From Craterostigma plantagineum (lineage: Eukaryota > Streptophyta > Magnoliopsida > Lamiales > Linderniaceae): DNA of 64,000 nt. Both the position numbers and the translations under genes were made by a program. The notes under the pieces are model-generated. The model saw only the letters and a list, made by a program, of their open reading frames with translations, was not told the DNA's origin and ran no database searches. The stretch is from positions 1 through 64,000 of the forward strand of contig JAPQWV010001416.1 of NCBI GenBank assembly GCA_027422505.1, read 5' to 3'. Shown piece by piece: positions 23,378-33,821 of this stretch (the stretch's first letter is position 1; the number at the start of each line of letters is the position of its first letter).

Positions 23378-25045
23378 TTACAGAACGAAAAATAACTCGG
23401 GGTACTTCTCTCTCATTTTGACTTCGCATTCCCAAGTGGCTTCTCCCGATACTTGGTTCCGCCACAAGACCTTCACGAGGGGTGCGTTCTTATTTCGAAG
23501 GCGTTTCACCTCGTACATCAAAATCTCCATCTGCTTTTCTTCATAGCTCAGGTCCGGCTTCCGTTTCGATGATTCACCTTGCACTACATGGCTTGGGTCT
23601 GGGACGTAGTTCCGTAATGCAGATATATGGAAGACTTCATGGGCTTGTGTGAGCGATGTGGGCAATTCTAGTTGGTATGCCACTTCTCCAACTAGTTGCA
23701 TTTGTAAAATGTCCGTTATAGCTCGGACTCAACTTCCCTTGAAATCCAGAGTGCACGCTCTCAACATATCTTCGAACATCTGGATTGTTCTTTCAGACTG
23801 TCCATCTGTCTGAGGGTGTTATGCCGTACTGCAGGACAGTTTTTTTTCGTCCCCATGACCTTTCGTAAACTCCCCCAGAATTGGGACAGAAACCTCGAAT
23901 CCCGATCTGAGATGATTGAACTCTGGATTCCATGGAGTCTCACAATAACTTTATTTTTATACTGCTCTGCGTACTTCTCCATGGAATTGGTTTGATTGAT
24001 TGGCAAGAATGGGCCGATTTAATCAATCTGTCGACGATCACCCAGATTGTATCATGGCCCTTTACGGTTTTGGTAACCCGACGACGAAGTCCATGTGAAT
24101 GGTCCCACTTCCACTCGGGAGTCGTCAACGGTTGTAGCATTCCCGTAGGCCTTAGATGCTTTGCCTTAATTTTGTTGGCAGGTCAAGCACCGTTGTACAA
24201 AAGGCAGCTACATCTTTCTTCATTCTTAGCCACCAATAATTTATTCGTAAATCCCGATACATTTTTGTTACCCCGGGATGTATCGAGTTGATTCTCGTAT
24301 GCGCCTCCGTTATCATAGTTCGACGGATCTCTTCATTGGGTGCTACCTATAGACGACCTCGGAACTGTAAGTTTCGTTGTCTCGAAATTCGCTGATATGG
24401 ACCATTCCCGTCTTGTTCTGCTGGATCTTTAGATATAGTTCGTCTTCTTTTTGTGCCTCAATGATTCGTTCTATCAGCGTTGGCTTTAAAGTCAGCACTG
24501 CCAGCTTTGTTCGATCTCTCCAAAGTTTATTATTTTCACTCCGAGTTGGCTCAGGTCTGTATACACTGATTTACAGCTCAAATCATCTGTAAGCACGTTC
24601 GCTTCGCCTGGATGATAATTTATCCCATAGTCATAGTCTTTTACTAACTCGAGCCATCGTCTTTGCCTCATGGACTCCTTCTGCGTGAAGAAGTATTTTA
24701 GGCTTTTATGATCTGTGAAAATCTCGCATCGTTCTCCGTATAGATAGTGTCGCCAGATTTTCAGAACAAACACCACGGCTGCAAGTTTAAAATTGTTTGT
24801 GGGGTAGTTCTTTTCGTACGGTTTGATATGCAATTACCTTCCCGTTATACAGCAACCGCACCACAAGCCATTTTTCAAGGCATCACTCTATACCTAAAAT
24901 CCTTTGGTATCAGAGGGAATTGCAAGAACATGAGTTGTTGTCAATCATTTCTTCAACTCCTGGATGGTTTCTTCACATGCTTCCGTCCACTTAGTTGGAA
25001 CATTGTTCATAAGTTAAGTCTGGCTTTCTTCACTGTTATTGGCAT
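23378..25045 (-). pseudogene. Inner chromovirus pol remnant: integrase (deleted), RNase H, end of reverse transcriptase
   Basis: From its 3' end on the minus strand: a chromodomain-like integrase tail (23701-23378, FHISALRNYVPDPSHVVQ and PLVKVLWRNQVSGEATWE), then a junction at about 23705-23760 where roughly 0.3 kb of integrase coding sequence is missing compared with the outer element. Further 5' are the core blocks SIISDRDSRFLSQFW and VIVDRLIKSAH, and RNase H (24833-24492) with [31 protein letters not shown] and [15 protein letters not shown]. Similarity to the outer element fades at about 25045 within the reverse transcriptase connection region. No complete enzyme is encoded. Confidence 0.85.
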
Positions 25046-25859
25046 GATAAGCAGCTGTCGTTGGATCTAAGATGGCGCACAATCTAATGATCAGGATTTG
25101 AAGGTTGAAGATTTAATTATGTTTCTAGGATATCGCGCGAAAAGATAACGGCTGAGATGTTTAAGAAGTGAAAGAATCGGATGGTGAATCGTGAGCGTTG
25201 GATCAAAAATCCGACGATGATAGTGAAGGTGCTATTTCACTTACAGAGACGCATGCGATTCTTGCTCTAACACGCAGGAATGCAATACCACGTGGCGACT
25301 TGTGGAGCATTCGATCGGATAAAATGGACGGTGAAGATAGATCGCGAATTAACACTTAAACATTATTTCTATCTTATTAATGTCATATTTCCAGTTCACT
25401 TTCTGGAGCATGTAACTTCTTTTAGAGTGAAAATCATCGTGAGGTGAAAACACGAGAGTTGTAGAAGAGATAGAGATCTGTAACTTTCGTGTTGTGATCA
25501 ATAAGAAAGGAAGCTCGATTGATCCGTGGACAAAGGCTAAAGTTCAGCCGCGTTTGTGCGTTAGTTCGCCGTACTAATTTCATTGTTGCGACAGAGTCTG
25601 CACAGTGCATGTAAATACGGCATTGATTTAAACATGAGCACAATTTCTTTGTCCCAATGGACATCAACATTTTTCTTCGAGATTTTGGATTGGATTTTTG
25701 TGATAAAAGTCCAATGTGATTTCTTCTTGTACGTGATCTCCCAAATCAAGATTACGGCGTTCGAAGAAAAATCTGATCTCGACATTTATGAAGTTTATCT
25801 TTATACGGCATTCGAAGGAAACTCGAAATTAATGCTGCTTATCCTTCGCTTCACTCACG

Positions 25860-25871
25860 CCTATAAATAGG
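25860..25871 (+). promoter_or_regulatory. TATA-box-like element
   Basis: CCTATAAATAGG, a good match to the plant TATA consensus. It is preceded by TATCCTTCGCTTCACTCACG and followed after about 70 bp by an ATG in a plausible leader. Seen in sequence only; activity is inference. Confidence 0.45.
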
Positions 25872-25938
25872 TACTTGATGCACGCTATTTTGCACCACAA
25901 CACAATTCTCTCCAACCACATTATTTAATTTTTTTTCA

Positions 25939-26106
25939 ATGTATAATCTTGGAGGAAATGGGGATCGTGAGGATGTTCCTCAAGAACCTTTTTGGAGGGA
26001 AAATCTCGAAAAGCTTAAATTTGAGTTATTCCTTCTTTTGGGATTGCTCTTCGCTGCAATCGCCATTTTTGTGATGTGGGTTGCCACTCACTGCACTTGT
26101 TTTTAA
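25939..26106 (+). CDS. Hypothetical 55-aa protein with one membrane segment
   Basis: First ATG downstream of the TATA-like element, in a TTTTTTCAATG context. The predicted protein has a polar, acidic N-terminus (MYNLGGNGDREDVPQEPF), then a strongly hydrophobic segment at residues ~33-52 (ELFLLLGLLFAAIAIFVMWV) and a short Cys-containing tail ending CTCF before TAA. Small single-span proteins of this layout occur among host peptides and among movement proteins of some plant DNA viruses, but I see no motif that decides between these. It lies inside the non-retroelement insert and is on the strand opposite to the host retrotransposon. The ORF may be fortuitous. Confidence 0.35.
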   Translation: MYNLGGNGDREDVPQEPFWRENLEKLKFELFLLLGLLFAAIAIFVMWVATHCTCF

Positions 26107-26220
26107 TTTGTGAAAGGTTAAGTCATGGGAAGACTCGTCTTTGTCGGGCATATTGGAAGAAGACGCCGTCAGAACTTCCCGAACGTCGTTGATATTTTAT
26201 CTTCTTCTTTTTTTTTTTTC

Positions 26221-26682
26221 CGGGTTGTAATATGATTTTCAGTTATGTAATCATTATTCATCGACTCTATCATGTTTTCTCTACGTCCTAGTCTCATTTT
26301 CAAAATTGAATACAAGCTCCGAATTGTAAAAATTTTATATCGTTCGACTCTCTTTTATTTTGCCGTTTATTTATTTTAGCTTCCCGAATTTCAGCTTGGT
26401 CCAATTCGGTCAACCCCAAATTCTGAAAAAAAATCCGAGTTTTTATCATTCTGTCCTACCTTAATTTAACCGAGATTCTCCTAGCAATCTAAGTGTAAAA
26501 GTACGAAATCTCTAACTCTCGAACATATCCAGGAGCACATAAAATTCACCCAAACATTCACGTAAAGCATATATCAGAAAATCGTAAAGCACATAATTAC
26601 GTATTAAACTTACAAGCGTAGGCTGATCCTCCAGGCTTTTGAGCGGCAGTACATGGACAGTCTACAGAATCTATAACCTAAT
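26221..26682 (-). other. Probable leader of the inner chromovirus
   Basis: Sequence between the primer site and the insert. No gag start is present. The minus strand runs from GCATTAGGTTATAGATTCTG through AT-rich sequence to an A tract (26208-26219). I see no coding sequence here. Confidence 0.5.
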
Positions 26683-26694
26683 GCTCTGATACCA
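26683..26694 (-). promoter_or_regulatory. Primer binding site of the inner chromovirus
   Basis: TGGTATCAGAGC on the minus strand, two bases after the LTR end, matching the 3' end of tRNA-iMet and followed by ATTAGG as common in plant chromoviruses. Confidence 0.93.
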
Positions 26695-26696
26695 CC

Positions 26697-29689
26697 TGTA
26701 ACGACCTAACTTCCTAGATACGTATTTTGGCGGATTTTCGCAGCGTAAGCAGCGGAAAGCCCCTTTTAATTATACTTCTAAAACATAATAATACAAATTC
26801 ATTAAATGTCTAAACCCATAAGTCCAAACCCAAACAACATTTTTATTCATTGGACCGAAGTCCAATAAGTCCAAGCCCAAATTTAAAAATACTAAACATA
26901 AACTCGTTCTATAGGTCGCGTCCCATGTACTGCGCCGCCCTCAAAAGTCCGTGGAGTCACCGCCATCAGCCACCTTACCTACACACGTAAACCCTGAGCT
27001 TTTGCCCAGTAGATGAAAATATGCATGAATGCAAATGCTCTCACAACCAAATCCCGACACCTCACAAATGCACACTTGACATCTCGCGATACACACTTGT
27101 TTTCACCACACATCTTATTTCAAACACAGGGCCCTAGGCTAGACTCGGAATTCACGCACAAATGTCATAAAAAGCCATGATAGTACGGCCCCATCTCGGT
27201 CTCAACCGTCTATAACAATGGCAAGTAACGGCCCCATCTCGGTCTCAACCGTACCTAAAATAGTGACAAGCGGCCCCATCTCGGTCTCAACCGCGAGCGC
27301 TTCATCGAGTCGTAGCCCGACAAATAACATCAATCACTCTACCCCACTCATCACATTACCGAGACCCCACACGGTTATAACTCCCCTCATGACACTTGTA
27401 TGCAAATGTCGTGCAAATTTTCATATAATGTATCGGCGCAAGGTATTAGCTCGGCCCGATCCAAAAACTAGCATACACAAATAATTTGGGCCCAAAGCCC
27501 GCGTTCCGATTCGGCCCGAAAACTTTCTACTAAACTCTCCCCTAAATTACACTAAGAGTTCCAAAATTTTAATCCTTTTATCTTTAACTCCAAATTTTTA
27601 AAATAATACTTCAATTCCTATTTTAGAAATATTTCTCCAAATTTTTACTTTTAAAAATCCAAAATCTCATTATTTTATTTTTAAGGAAGCAAATTTGAAA
27701 TTCCTTGACTCAATATTCAAAAATTTTATATAATTATAAAATGTCTAGAAATGATCCTCAAAATTTATCCAAGATTCAAAAATTTTCTCAAATTTCAAAT
27801 CTGTCCCAAATTTTAATATTATTAGTTTAGACCCGAAATTTTAATAAAATCCAGATTTGCCCCAAAACCTTTGAAAATTACAATTAACCCCTCAGAATTT
27901 CCGAAATTGCATAATGACTCTAACCAAATTCATTAATCCTTTATTTAATAAAAAAAAACCAAAAGTTTCTGAAAATTTTCATTTCTACGCTAGTCGAAAC
28001 TCAACATAAAATTTTAGTTTTAATTTGGTCCTTACCTTATTATTTATTCCTAATTACTTTTGAAAAGTTCCAATTTAATCCTAGCCGATTTTATATATAT
28101 TTATTCACAACTTTTAAAAAAAATTCTAATTTCATCCCAAACGAAATTTAGTATTAAAATATCCCCTGTTTGAATTTTTACATTTAGCTCTATATTTTTT
28201 TTACTTGTCAATTTAGTACCCGAGTTTTTGAAAATTTCACAAAGGACCCCAATAATATTTTTCGAATTTAAAATATGTCCTAAAACTTTATATTTCTTTA
28301 AAAGTATTCTCTGTTCGGAATTTTACAACACAGACTCCCTAGATTTTGTAAAATTTCGATTAAGTCCCTAAAATTTTAAAATAACTATTTTATAGACTGT
28401 TTTGCGACAGTGTCGTATTTCTCAATGATCAAGGGGTAAACGCTGTCCGATGGATCTGAAATTTTAACCACACTTAAAGGACTTACAAATCTAAATTCTA
28501 TCCAAAGGGATCCTTAATCCGAGGTCTAGATTGTGAGATATGAATTTTTATATCTCCTGGCCGAAATGAATAAAAAAACCCTAGAAAACTCTAATCTTTC
28601 CTATGTTTAATCCTAATTTCTTAATCTTAAAATCCTCTATCCTTATTTCTAAATACTCATGGTCCTCCTAAGCTAACCGAATATATATATATATATATAT
28701 ATATATAATGAACAATTCATGCAAATCAATCGTCACTATCACGTAAACACGAAGAACTCGATGAAGAACATGCAAACACGTAAAAATTCAAAATTCCTAA
28801 TATTGTTTACGTATGTAGGTGATCTTCACCTACCTTAATCCCGTAGAGAGCTACGTAACGGGTTGTTTCCTGTGATCCCGACCCCAGAGCTTCGATTCCG
28901 AGCTCCCGAAGGTTTTTCTCCTCCTCTCTTTTCTCTTTCTCTTCTTTCTCCATTTTTCATTCTTTTCTTTCTCTCCTCTCTTCCTTCTCTCCCTCACTCT
29001 CACGGCCTCTCCCCTCTTCTCTTTTACTTGTTGGTTATTTTGTCCTCATGAGATTAATGAGGTGGCTTAATGGTTGTTAGTTTGTCTTCATGCTCACATG
29101 GAGATGACATTAGGTGTTATAGATCTTGTCATCATGCTTGAGGAGGTAGCATTAGGTGTGATATTATCCTTTCTTTTCTTTTTCTCCCTCACTCCTTCCC
29201 TCTCTCCCAACGTGACATCCTCCTTTCTTCTTCTTTATTCTCTTTAATTTATTTATCTAATCCTTATGAGGTGTATTAGGTGTATTATTTGTCCTTATGA
29301 GGTGTATTAGGTATATTTGATTTAACTACTAATTAGGTGATCTTTTGTTTTATTGTTTTTCTTTTATTCCATCAATAATATATCATTATGTAACAAAATA
29401 GGATTAAATATATTTAAGATGATGAGGTGTGATGAGGATTTTAATTTTTATTTTCGGCCCTATGTATATGTATTATTATTATTATTATTATTATTGGACC
29501 AAACTCCTAATAACTTGGGCCATTATTTCCTTATTCGGCCCATAATTATTTTCGTTCTATTTATATTTTTCGGGTCCAATTATATATTTTTGGCCCGACT
29601 CGGAAAGAAATCGGTGTATGTTCGAAAATCAACTCCACACATTCCGAATATTATTGAAATAATCCCGTATATATTTTGCGGGTATTACA
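26697..29689 (-). repeat. Inner chromovirus 5' LTR
   Basis: Same sequence as 20358-23345 with few changes. It holds three full copies of the 23-bp motif (27186, 27229, 27271), where the other LTR has lost about 23 bp between the first two, and a longer TA repeat at 28682-28707. Confidence 0.95.
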
Positions 29690-30605
29690 GATCCCGATTT
29701 CAATCATTTCGGAACGAGATTCGAGGTTTCTGTCCCAATTCTGGGTAAGCTTACAAAAGGCCATGGGGACGAAACAGTCCTTCAGTACGGCATATCACCC
29801 CCAGACAGGCGGACAATCTGAAAGAACAATCCAGACGCTCGAAGATATGTTGATAGCATGCATTATGGATTTCCGAGGAAGTTGGAGCAAATACCTCCCA
29901 CTGATCGAGTTTTCCTATAACAATAGCTATCAAGCCACGATCGGGATGACGCCTTACGAAGCCTTGTACGGGTATAAATGTCGGTCCCCAGTTCATTGGG
30001 ATGAAATCGGCGAGAAGGCGTTGTTGGGTCCCGAAATGGTTCGTGAAATGACTGAAGCTGTGGGAAAAATCTGGGAGATGATGCAAATGGCCCAAAGTCG
30101 TCAGAAGAGTTATGCAGACAGAACACGAAGGCCGTTGGAGTTCGATGAAGGCGATCAAGTCTTTCTAAAGATCTCGCCAATGAAGGGAGTAAAACATTTC
30201 GGAAAGAAGGGGAAGTTGAGTCCGAGATATATCGGACCTTTCACAATTGTGAAACGAGTTGGAGAAGTGGCGTACCAGCTCAAATTTCCAACATCGCTCG
30301 CGCAAGTTCATGACGTCTTCCATTTGTCTACATTACGGAAGTACATCCCAGACCCGACTCATGTAGTGCGGGGCAAATCACTTCATCAACAATTGAAGCC
30401 GGACTTGAGCTACGAGGAAAGACCGGTGGAAATTTTAATGTACGATGTGAAACGCCTTTGAAATAAGAATATACCCCTCGTGAAGGTCTTGTGGCGGAAT
30501 CAAGAATTGGAAGAAGCCCCTTGGGAACGCGAAGATGAGATGAGAGAGAAGTATCCCGGTTATTTTCTGTACTGTAATTTTGGGGACGAAATTCTTACAG
30601 GGGGG
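29690..30605 (+). pseudogene. Outer chromovirus integrase, C-terminal part with chromodomain-like tail
   Basis: Continues the integrase begun at 19776. It includes SIISERDSRFLSQFWVSLQ, STAYHPQTGGQSERTIQTLE with the catalytic Glu, IEFSYNNSYQATIGMTPYEA and the GPFTIVKRVGEVAYQL block, then FHLSTLRKYIPDPTHVV and, after a TGA at 30459-30461, PLVKVLWRNQELEEAPWERE. The TGA replaces Arg (the inner element has CGA at that place). The tail is the chromodomain-like end found in plant chromoviruses. The protein runs close to the polypurine tract GGGGGG at 30600-30605. Confidence 0.9.
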
Positions 30606-33234
30606 TGTAATACCCGCAAAAATTTATACGGGATTAGTTTAATAATATTCGGAATGTATGGAGTCGATTTTCGAACATACACCGATTTTTTCCCGAGCCA
30701 AGCCCAAAATTTATAATTGGACTCGAAAAATAATTATGGGCCAAATAAACGAAATAATGGCCCAAGTTGTTAGGAGTTTGGTCCAATAACAATAATAAAA
30801 AATAAAATAAATAATAATAAATAAAAATATAAAAATTAATTATAAGGGCCGAATTTTATTAATGGGACAACTAAATAAAATAAATATACACCTCCTTGAT
30901 TTGTTATCTTCATGTGAGCATGGAGACAAGATCTAACAACCAAGCCACCTCCATGCATCTCTATATTGGCAAGAGTACAAAAATAACAACCAACAATTTA
31001 AAGGAAATAGAGAAGAAGAGAGGAGAGAACGTGGGAGAGATGGGAGGAGAGAAAAGAAAGAAAGAAAGGACAAAGTAACCTAACTAATATATCACTTAAT
31101 ACACCTAATCAACTAATACTACATGAAGACAAATAAGAATAAATAAGCTAAAAGAATAGAAAGAGAAGAGAGGAGAGGCCGTGAAAGTGAGGGAGAGAAG
31201 GAAAGAAAGGAGAGAAAGAAAAACGAAGAAAATGGGAGAAAGAAGAGAAGGAGAAAAGAGAGGAGGAGAAAAACCTTCGGGAGCTCGGGATCGAAACTCT
31301 AGGGTCGGGATCACACGAAACAACCCGTTACGTAGCTCTCCAGAATTTAAGGTAGGTGAAGATCACCTACACGGTAAACTAATTTTTGAATCCGTGAATT
31401 TTACGTGTTGCACGATCCCTTTCGATTCTTACGTGTTTATATGCCAAGCATGATCCCCTTGCATGATTCTGTGTTAGTTGTTTATGTGTTTATTTCGGCT
31501 AGCTTAGAGCGAAGGCTAGATCCAAGGAGACTTAGAACTAGGGTTAGAGGCCTTAGAAATTAGAAGATTGGAGAGATTCGGGTATTAGTGTAAATTAGGG
31601 TTTTCTCGGGTTTATTGTGCAAATCCGGGCAAGAGGGACAATTCGAACAAGGGACCAAATTTCAGGTAGGTTAGATAATTTTCGGGAAGTTTGTGGTGTA
31701 GGGAAAGATTTGAGAAAATTTGGATCCTTCATCGAAACTTAAATTAGGGTTTCTTTTAAATTCGGCGGTCTAAATTGAATGTTTAAAAATAATGGGTGTG
31801 GGGTCGAATTTGACAAAACTCGGGACAAGTGTGAAATTTGGGAGGTCATTTAAACATTAGGGTTTTTTGTGCAATTTTCCGAATTTTTGGGGAGTTAAAT
31901 AAATATTCAAAACTCGGCTAGGGGCTTTTACGCAATTTCCAAAATTTTAGGAGAGTTAAATAAATATTCAAACCTCGGGTAGTAGTTTTGTGCAATTTTC
32001 TGAAATTCCGAGGGGCTAAATAAATATTAAATATTTCGGTTGGGGTTAATTGTAAATTTTCAGAAGTTTTCGGGTACTAAATAAATAATAAATTTCTCGG
32101 CTAGGGTCAAATTCAGAATTTTCAGAAGTTTTCGGGACTAAATAATTATTATAAATACTCAGGTGGGGTTAATTGTAAAATTTCAAAAGTTTCGGGGCAA
32201 ATCTGAAATTTCTTTGAATTTGGGGCGGATCTGAAAATAATTATAAATTTGGGGCAGATTTGATAATTCTGAAAATTTTCGGGTCTTAAACTAAGATTTT
32301 AAAAATCCGGGGCAGATTTGAAATTCTGAAAATTTTCGGATCTTAAGTTAAAAATTTAATTCGGATCTTAGGTTAAAAATTTAAAATTCGAGTCCTTAAA
32401 AGTAAATTATGAGATTTTGGAGTTTTAAATGCAAAATTCGGAAAAATATTTTTAAATTTGAAAGTTAATATTTTGAAAATTTGGGCCGATTATTCAAAGT
32501 ATGATAGTTTTCGAGATCGGGCCGAGATGATATCTCGGGCCGATATGTTATTATTTTATATGTTGCAGTTTATTTGCATACACGTGTTACGTGGGGAGAG
32601 GACCGTGCGGAGTCACGGTAATACCGTATAGTGTCGATAAGTGGGGTAGAGTGGCCAATATTGATTGCCAGGCTACGACTTGATGAATCGCTTGCGGTTG
32701 AGACCGAGATGGGGCCGTTTTATATTTATTGTATGTACGGTTGAGACCGAGATGGGGCCGTACCACTATTACGCGTGTGAATGCCGAGTCTAGCCTAGGG
32801 CCCTGTTTATGAGTTGAGAAATGATGTAGGAACGAGCGTATGCTCGTGAGATATTGAGCATGAGAGTGCATTTGTGAGAGTGTCGGGATTGGGGTGTGAG
32901 AGCACGTGCATTCATGCATATTTTTATCTACTGGGCAAAAGCTCAGGGTTTACGTGTGTAGGTAAGGCAGCTGATGGCGGTAACTCCACGGACTTTTGAG
33001 GGCGGCGCAGTACATGGGACGCGACCTGTGAAATGGCGTAGTGTGCGTTTCGAGTGTGTACTTTTGGAGTTTCGGCCCAATGAATAAAAGTGTGTTTGGG
33101 TTTAAGACTTTTGGGTTTAGACATTGGACGTATTTTTATTTTATTATGTTTAAAAGGTTTTTTAAATGGGCTTTCCGCTGCTTACGTTGCGAAAATCCGC
33201 CAAAGTACGTATTTTAGGAAGTAGGGTTGTGACA
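30606..33234 (+). repeat. Outer chromovirus 3' LTR
   Basis: 2629 bp, TGTAATACCCGC...GGGTTGTGACA. It contains a purine tract (31150-31280), the GGTAGGTGAAGATCACCTAC inverted repeat, two 23-bp motif copies (32695, 32738) and the conserved end AAAATCCGCCAAAGTACG. It lies in inverted orientation to the inner element's LTR only 917 bp away. Confidence 0.93.
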
Positions 33235-33819
33235 CATCTGGCCCACTGACCCATTCAACAGCAAACCGGGTCGAGGGGAACCAGTGACAGTCGAGATTTC
33301 GCGGTCAACTCCGTCAAAGCCCATTTCGTCTAAGGTTCACGCAGACTACTATAATATTGTCGTTGGTCATTTACACTCCTTGAGTAAAAGCCATGTTCGA
33401 CCGTACGACCCGTGAGTTGGTGTCCAGAGACGATCCAAGCCCTTGATTCGATTCGTAGTACAAGTCAACATCCCCTTCCAAGCGGGATATCGGCACACGA
33501 TAGGTCATCGACAAATAAGCCATGACCGGTTACCCAGCACCCAACTCTTAGGCTTACTTTTTAATGTTCGAGATTAAGAGTTCACTTGTGCCTTCCTCTC
33601 TCGTACCCATCGAGAACAGTGACTCAACTAGACACATTTGGATTTGTTCATTTATTGCTTTACCGGATGCTAAGTAAAGGACTCATATATCCAATAGACG
33701 AACAATGCCTTTCAATAAACACACGAAAATATCGTATTACACAAGAACTCGAGTAATAAATAAGCAAATGTCCTATACAATCTAATCATCGTATAGCATT
33801 TGAGGGCATATTCCTAACA
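33235..33819. repeat. Right half of the old Ty1/copia LTR
   Basis: Continues the LTR interrupted at 3794. It parallels 49.03-49.66 kb (GGCCCACTGACCC near the join, AATAAGCCATGACC, TTTTTAATGTTCGAGATTAA, the TCCTCTCTCGTACCC block) and ends ATTCCTAACA, the same terminal form as the 47-57 kb element (CTCCCTAACA). Confidence 0.75.
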
Positions 33820-33821
33820 AT

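Larger units (their letters stand above)
25050..26220. other. Unrelated insert replacing gag, protease and most of reverse transcriptase
   Basis: About 1.2 kb with no visible relation to the outer element or to other sequences in the window. On the plus strand it ends in a promoter-like TATA element and two short open frames. On the minus strand there are only short frames without known motifs. I do not recognise it. It may be captured host or foreign DNA, or sequence proper to a non-autonomous subfamily. The exact ends are uncertain: the left limit is where pol similarity stops, and the right limit is set near a T12 tract at 26208-26219. Confidence 0.6.
20358..29689 (-). mobile_element. Inner Ty3/gypsy chromovirus with replaced 5' coding region
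   Basis: A 9,332-bp element, TG...CA, with flanking duplication GATCC (20353-20357 and 29690-29694), inserted into the integrase of the outer element in opposite orientation. The LTRs are 20358-23345 and 26697-29689 (2988 and 2993 bp) and very similar. The primer site and polypurine tract are present. Of pol only an internally deleted integrase, RNase H and the end of reverse transcriptase remain (23378 to about 25045). Gag, protease and most of reverse transcriptase are missing and unrelated sequence occupies 25050-26220. Terminal LTR sequences match the outer element, so both belong to one family. It would depend on proteins from elsewhere. Confidence 0.92.
3795..33234 (+). mobile_element. 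Outer Ty3/gypsy chromovirus-like element, host of two nested insertions
   Basis: The element is flanked by identical 5-bp duplications CATCT (3790-3794 and 33235-33239). Its 5' LTR starts TTTAATACCCGC (3' copy TGTAATACCCGC), so the terminal TG is mutated on the left. The 3' LTR ends TGTGACA. The internal order gag, protease, reverse transcriptase, RNase H, integrase with a C-terminal chromodomain-like tail is that of Ty3/gypsy chromoviruses; the sequence style is closest to the Tekay/Del clade (inference). The span includes a Sirevirus-like element (4273-14645) and a second chromovirus (20358-29689), leaving roughly 9.7 kb of its own sequence. Several frameshifts and stops make it defective. 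Confidence 0.9.

Noticed and set aside
23932..24291. 119-codon plus-strand frame
   Set aside because: Antisense to the chromovirus integrase, whose motifs are clear on the minus strand.
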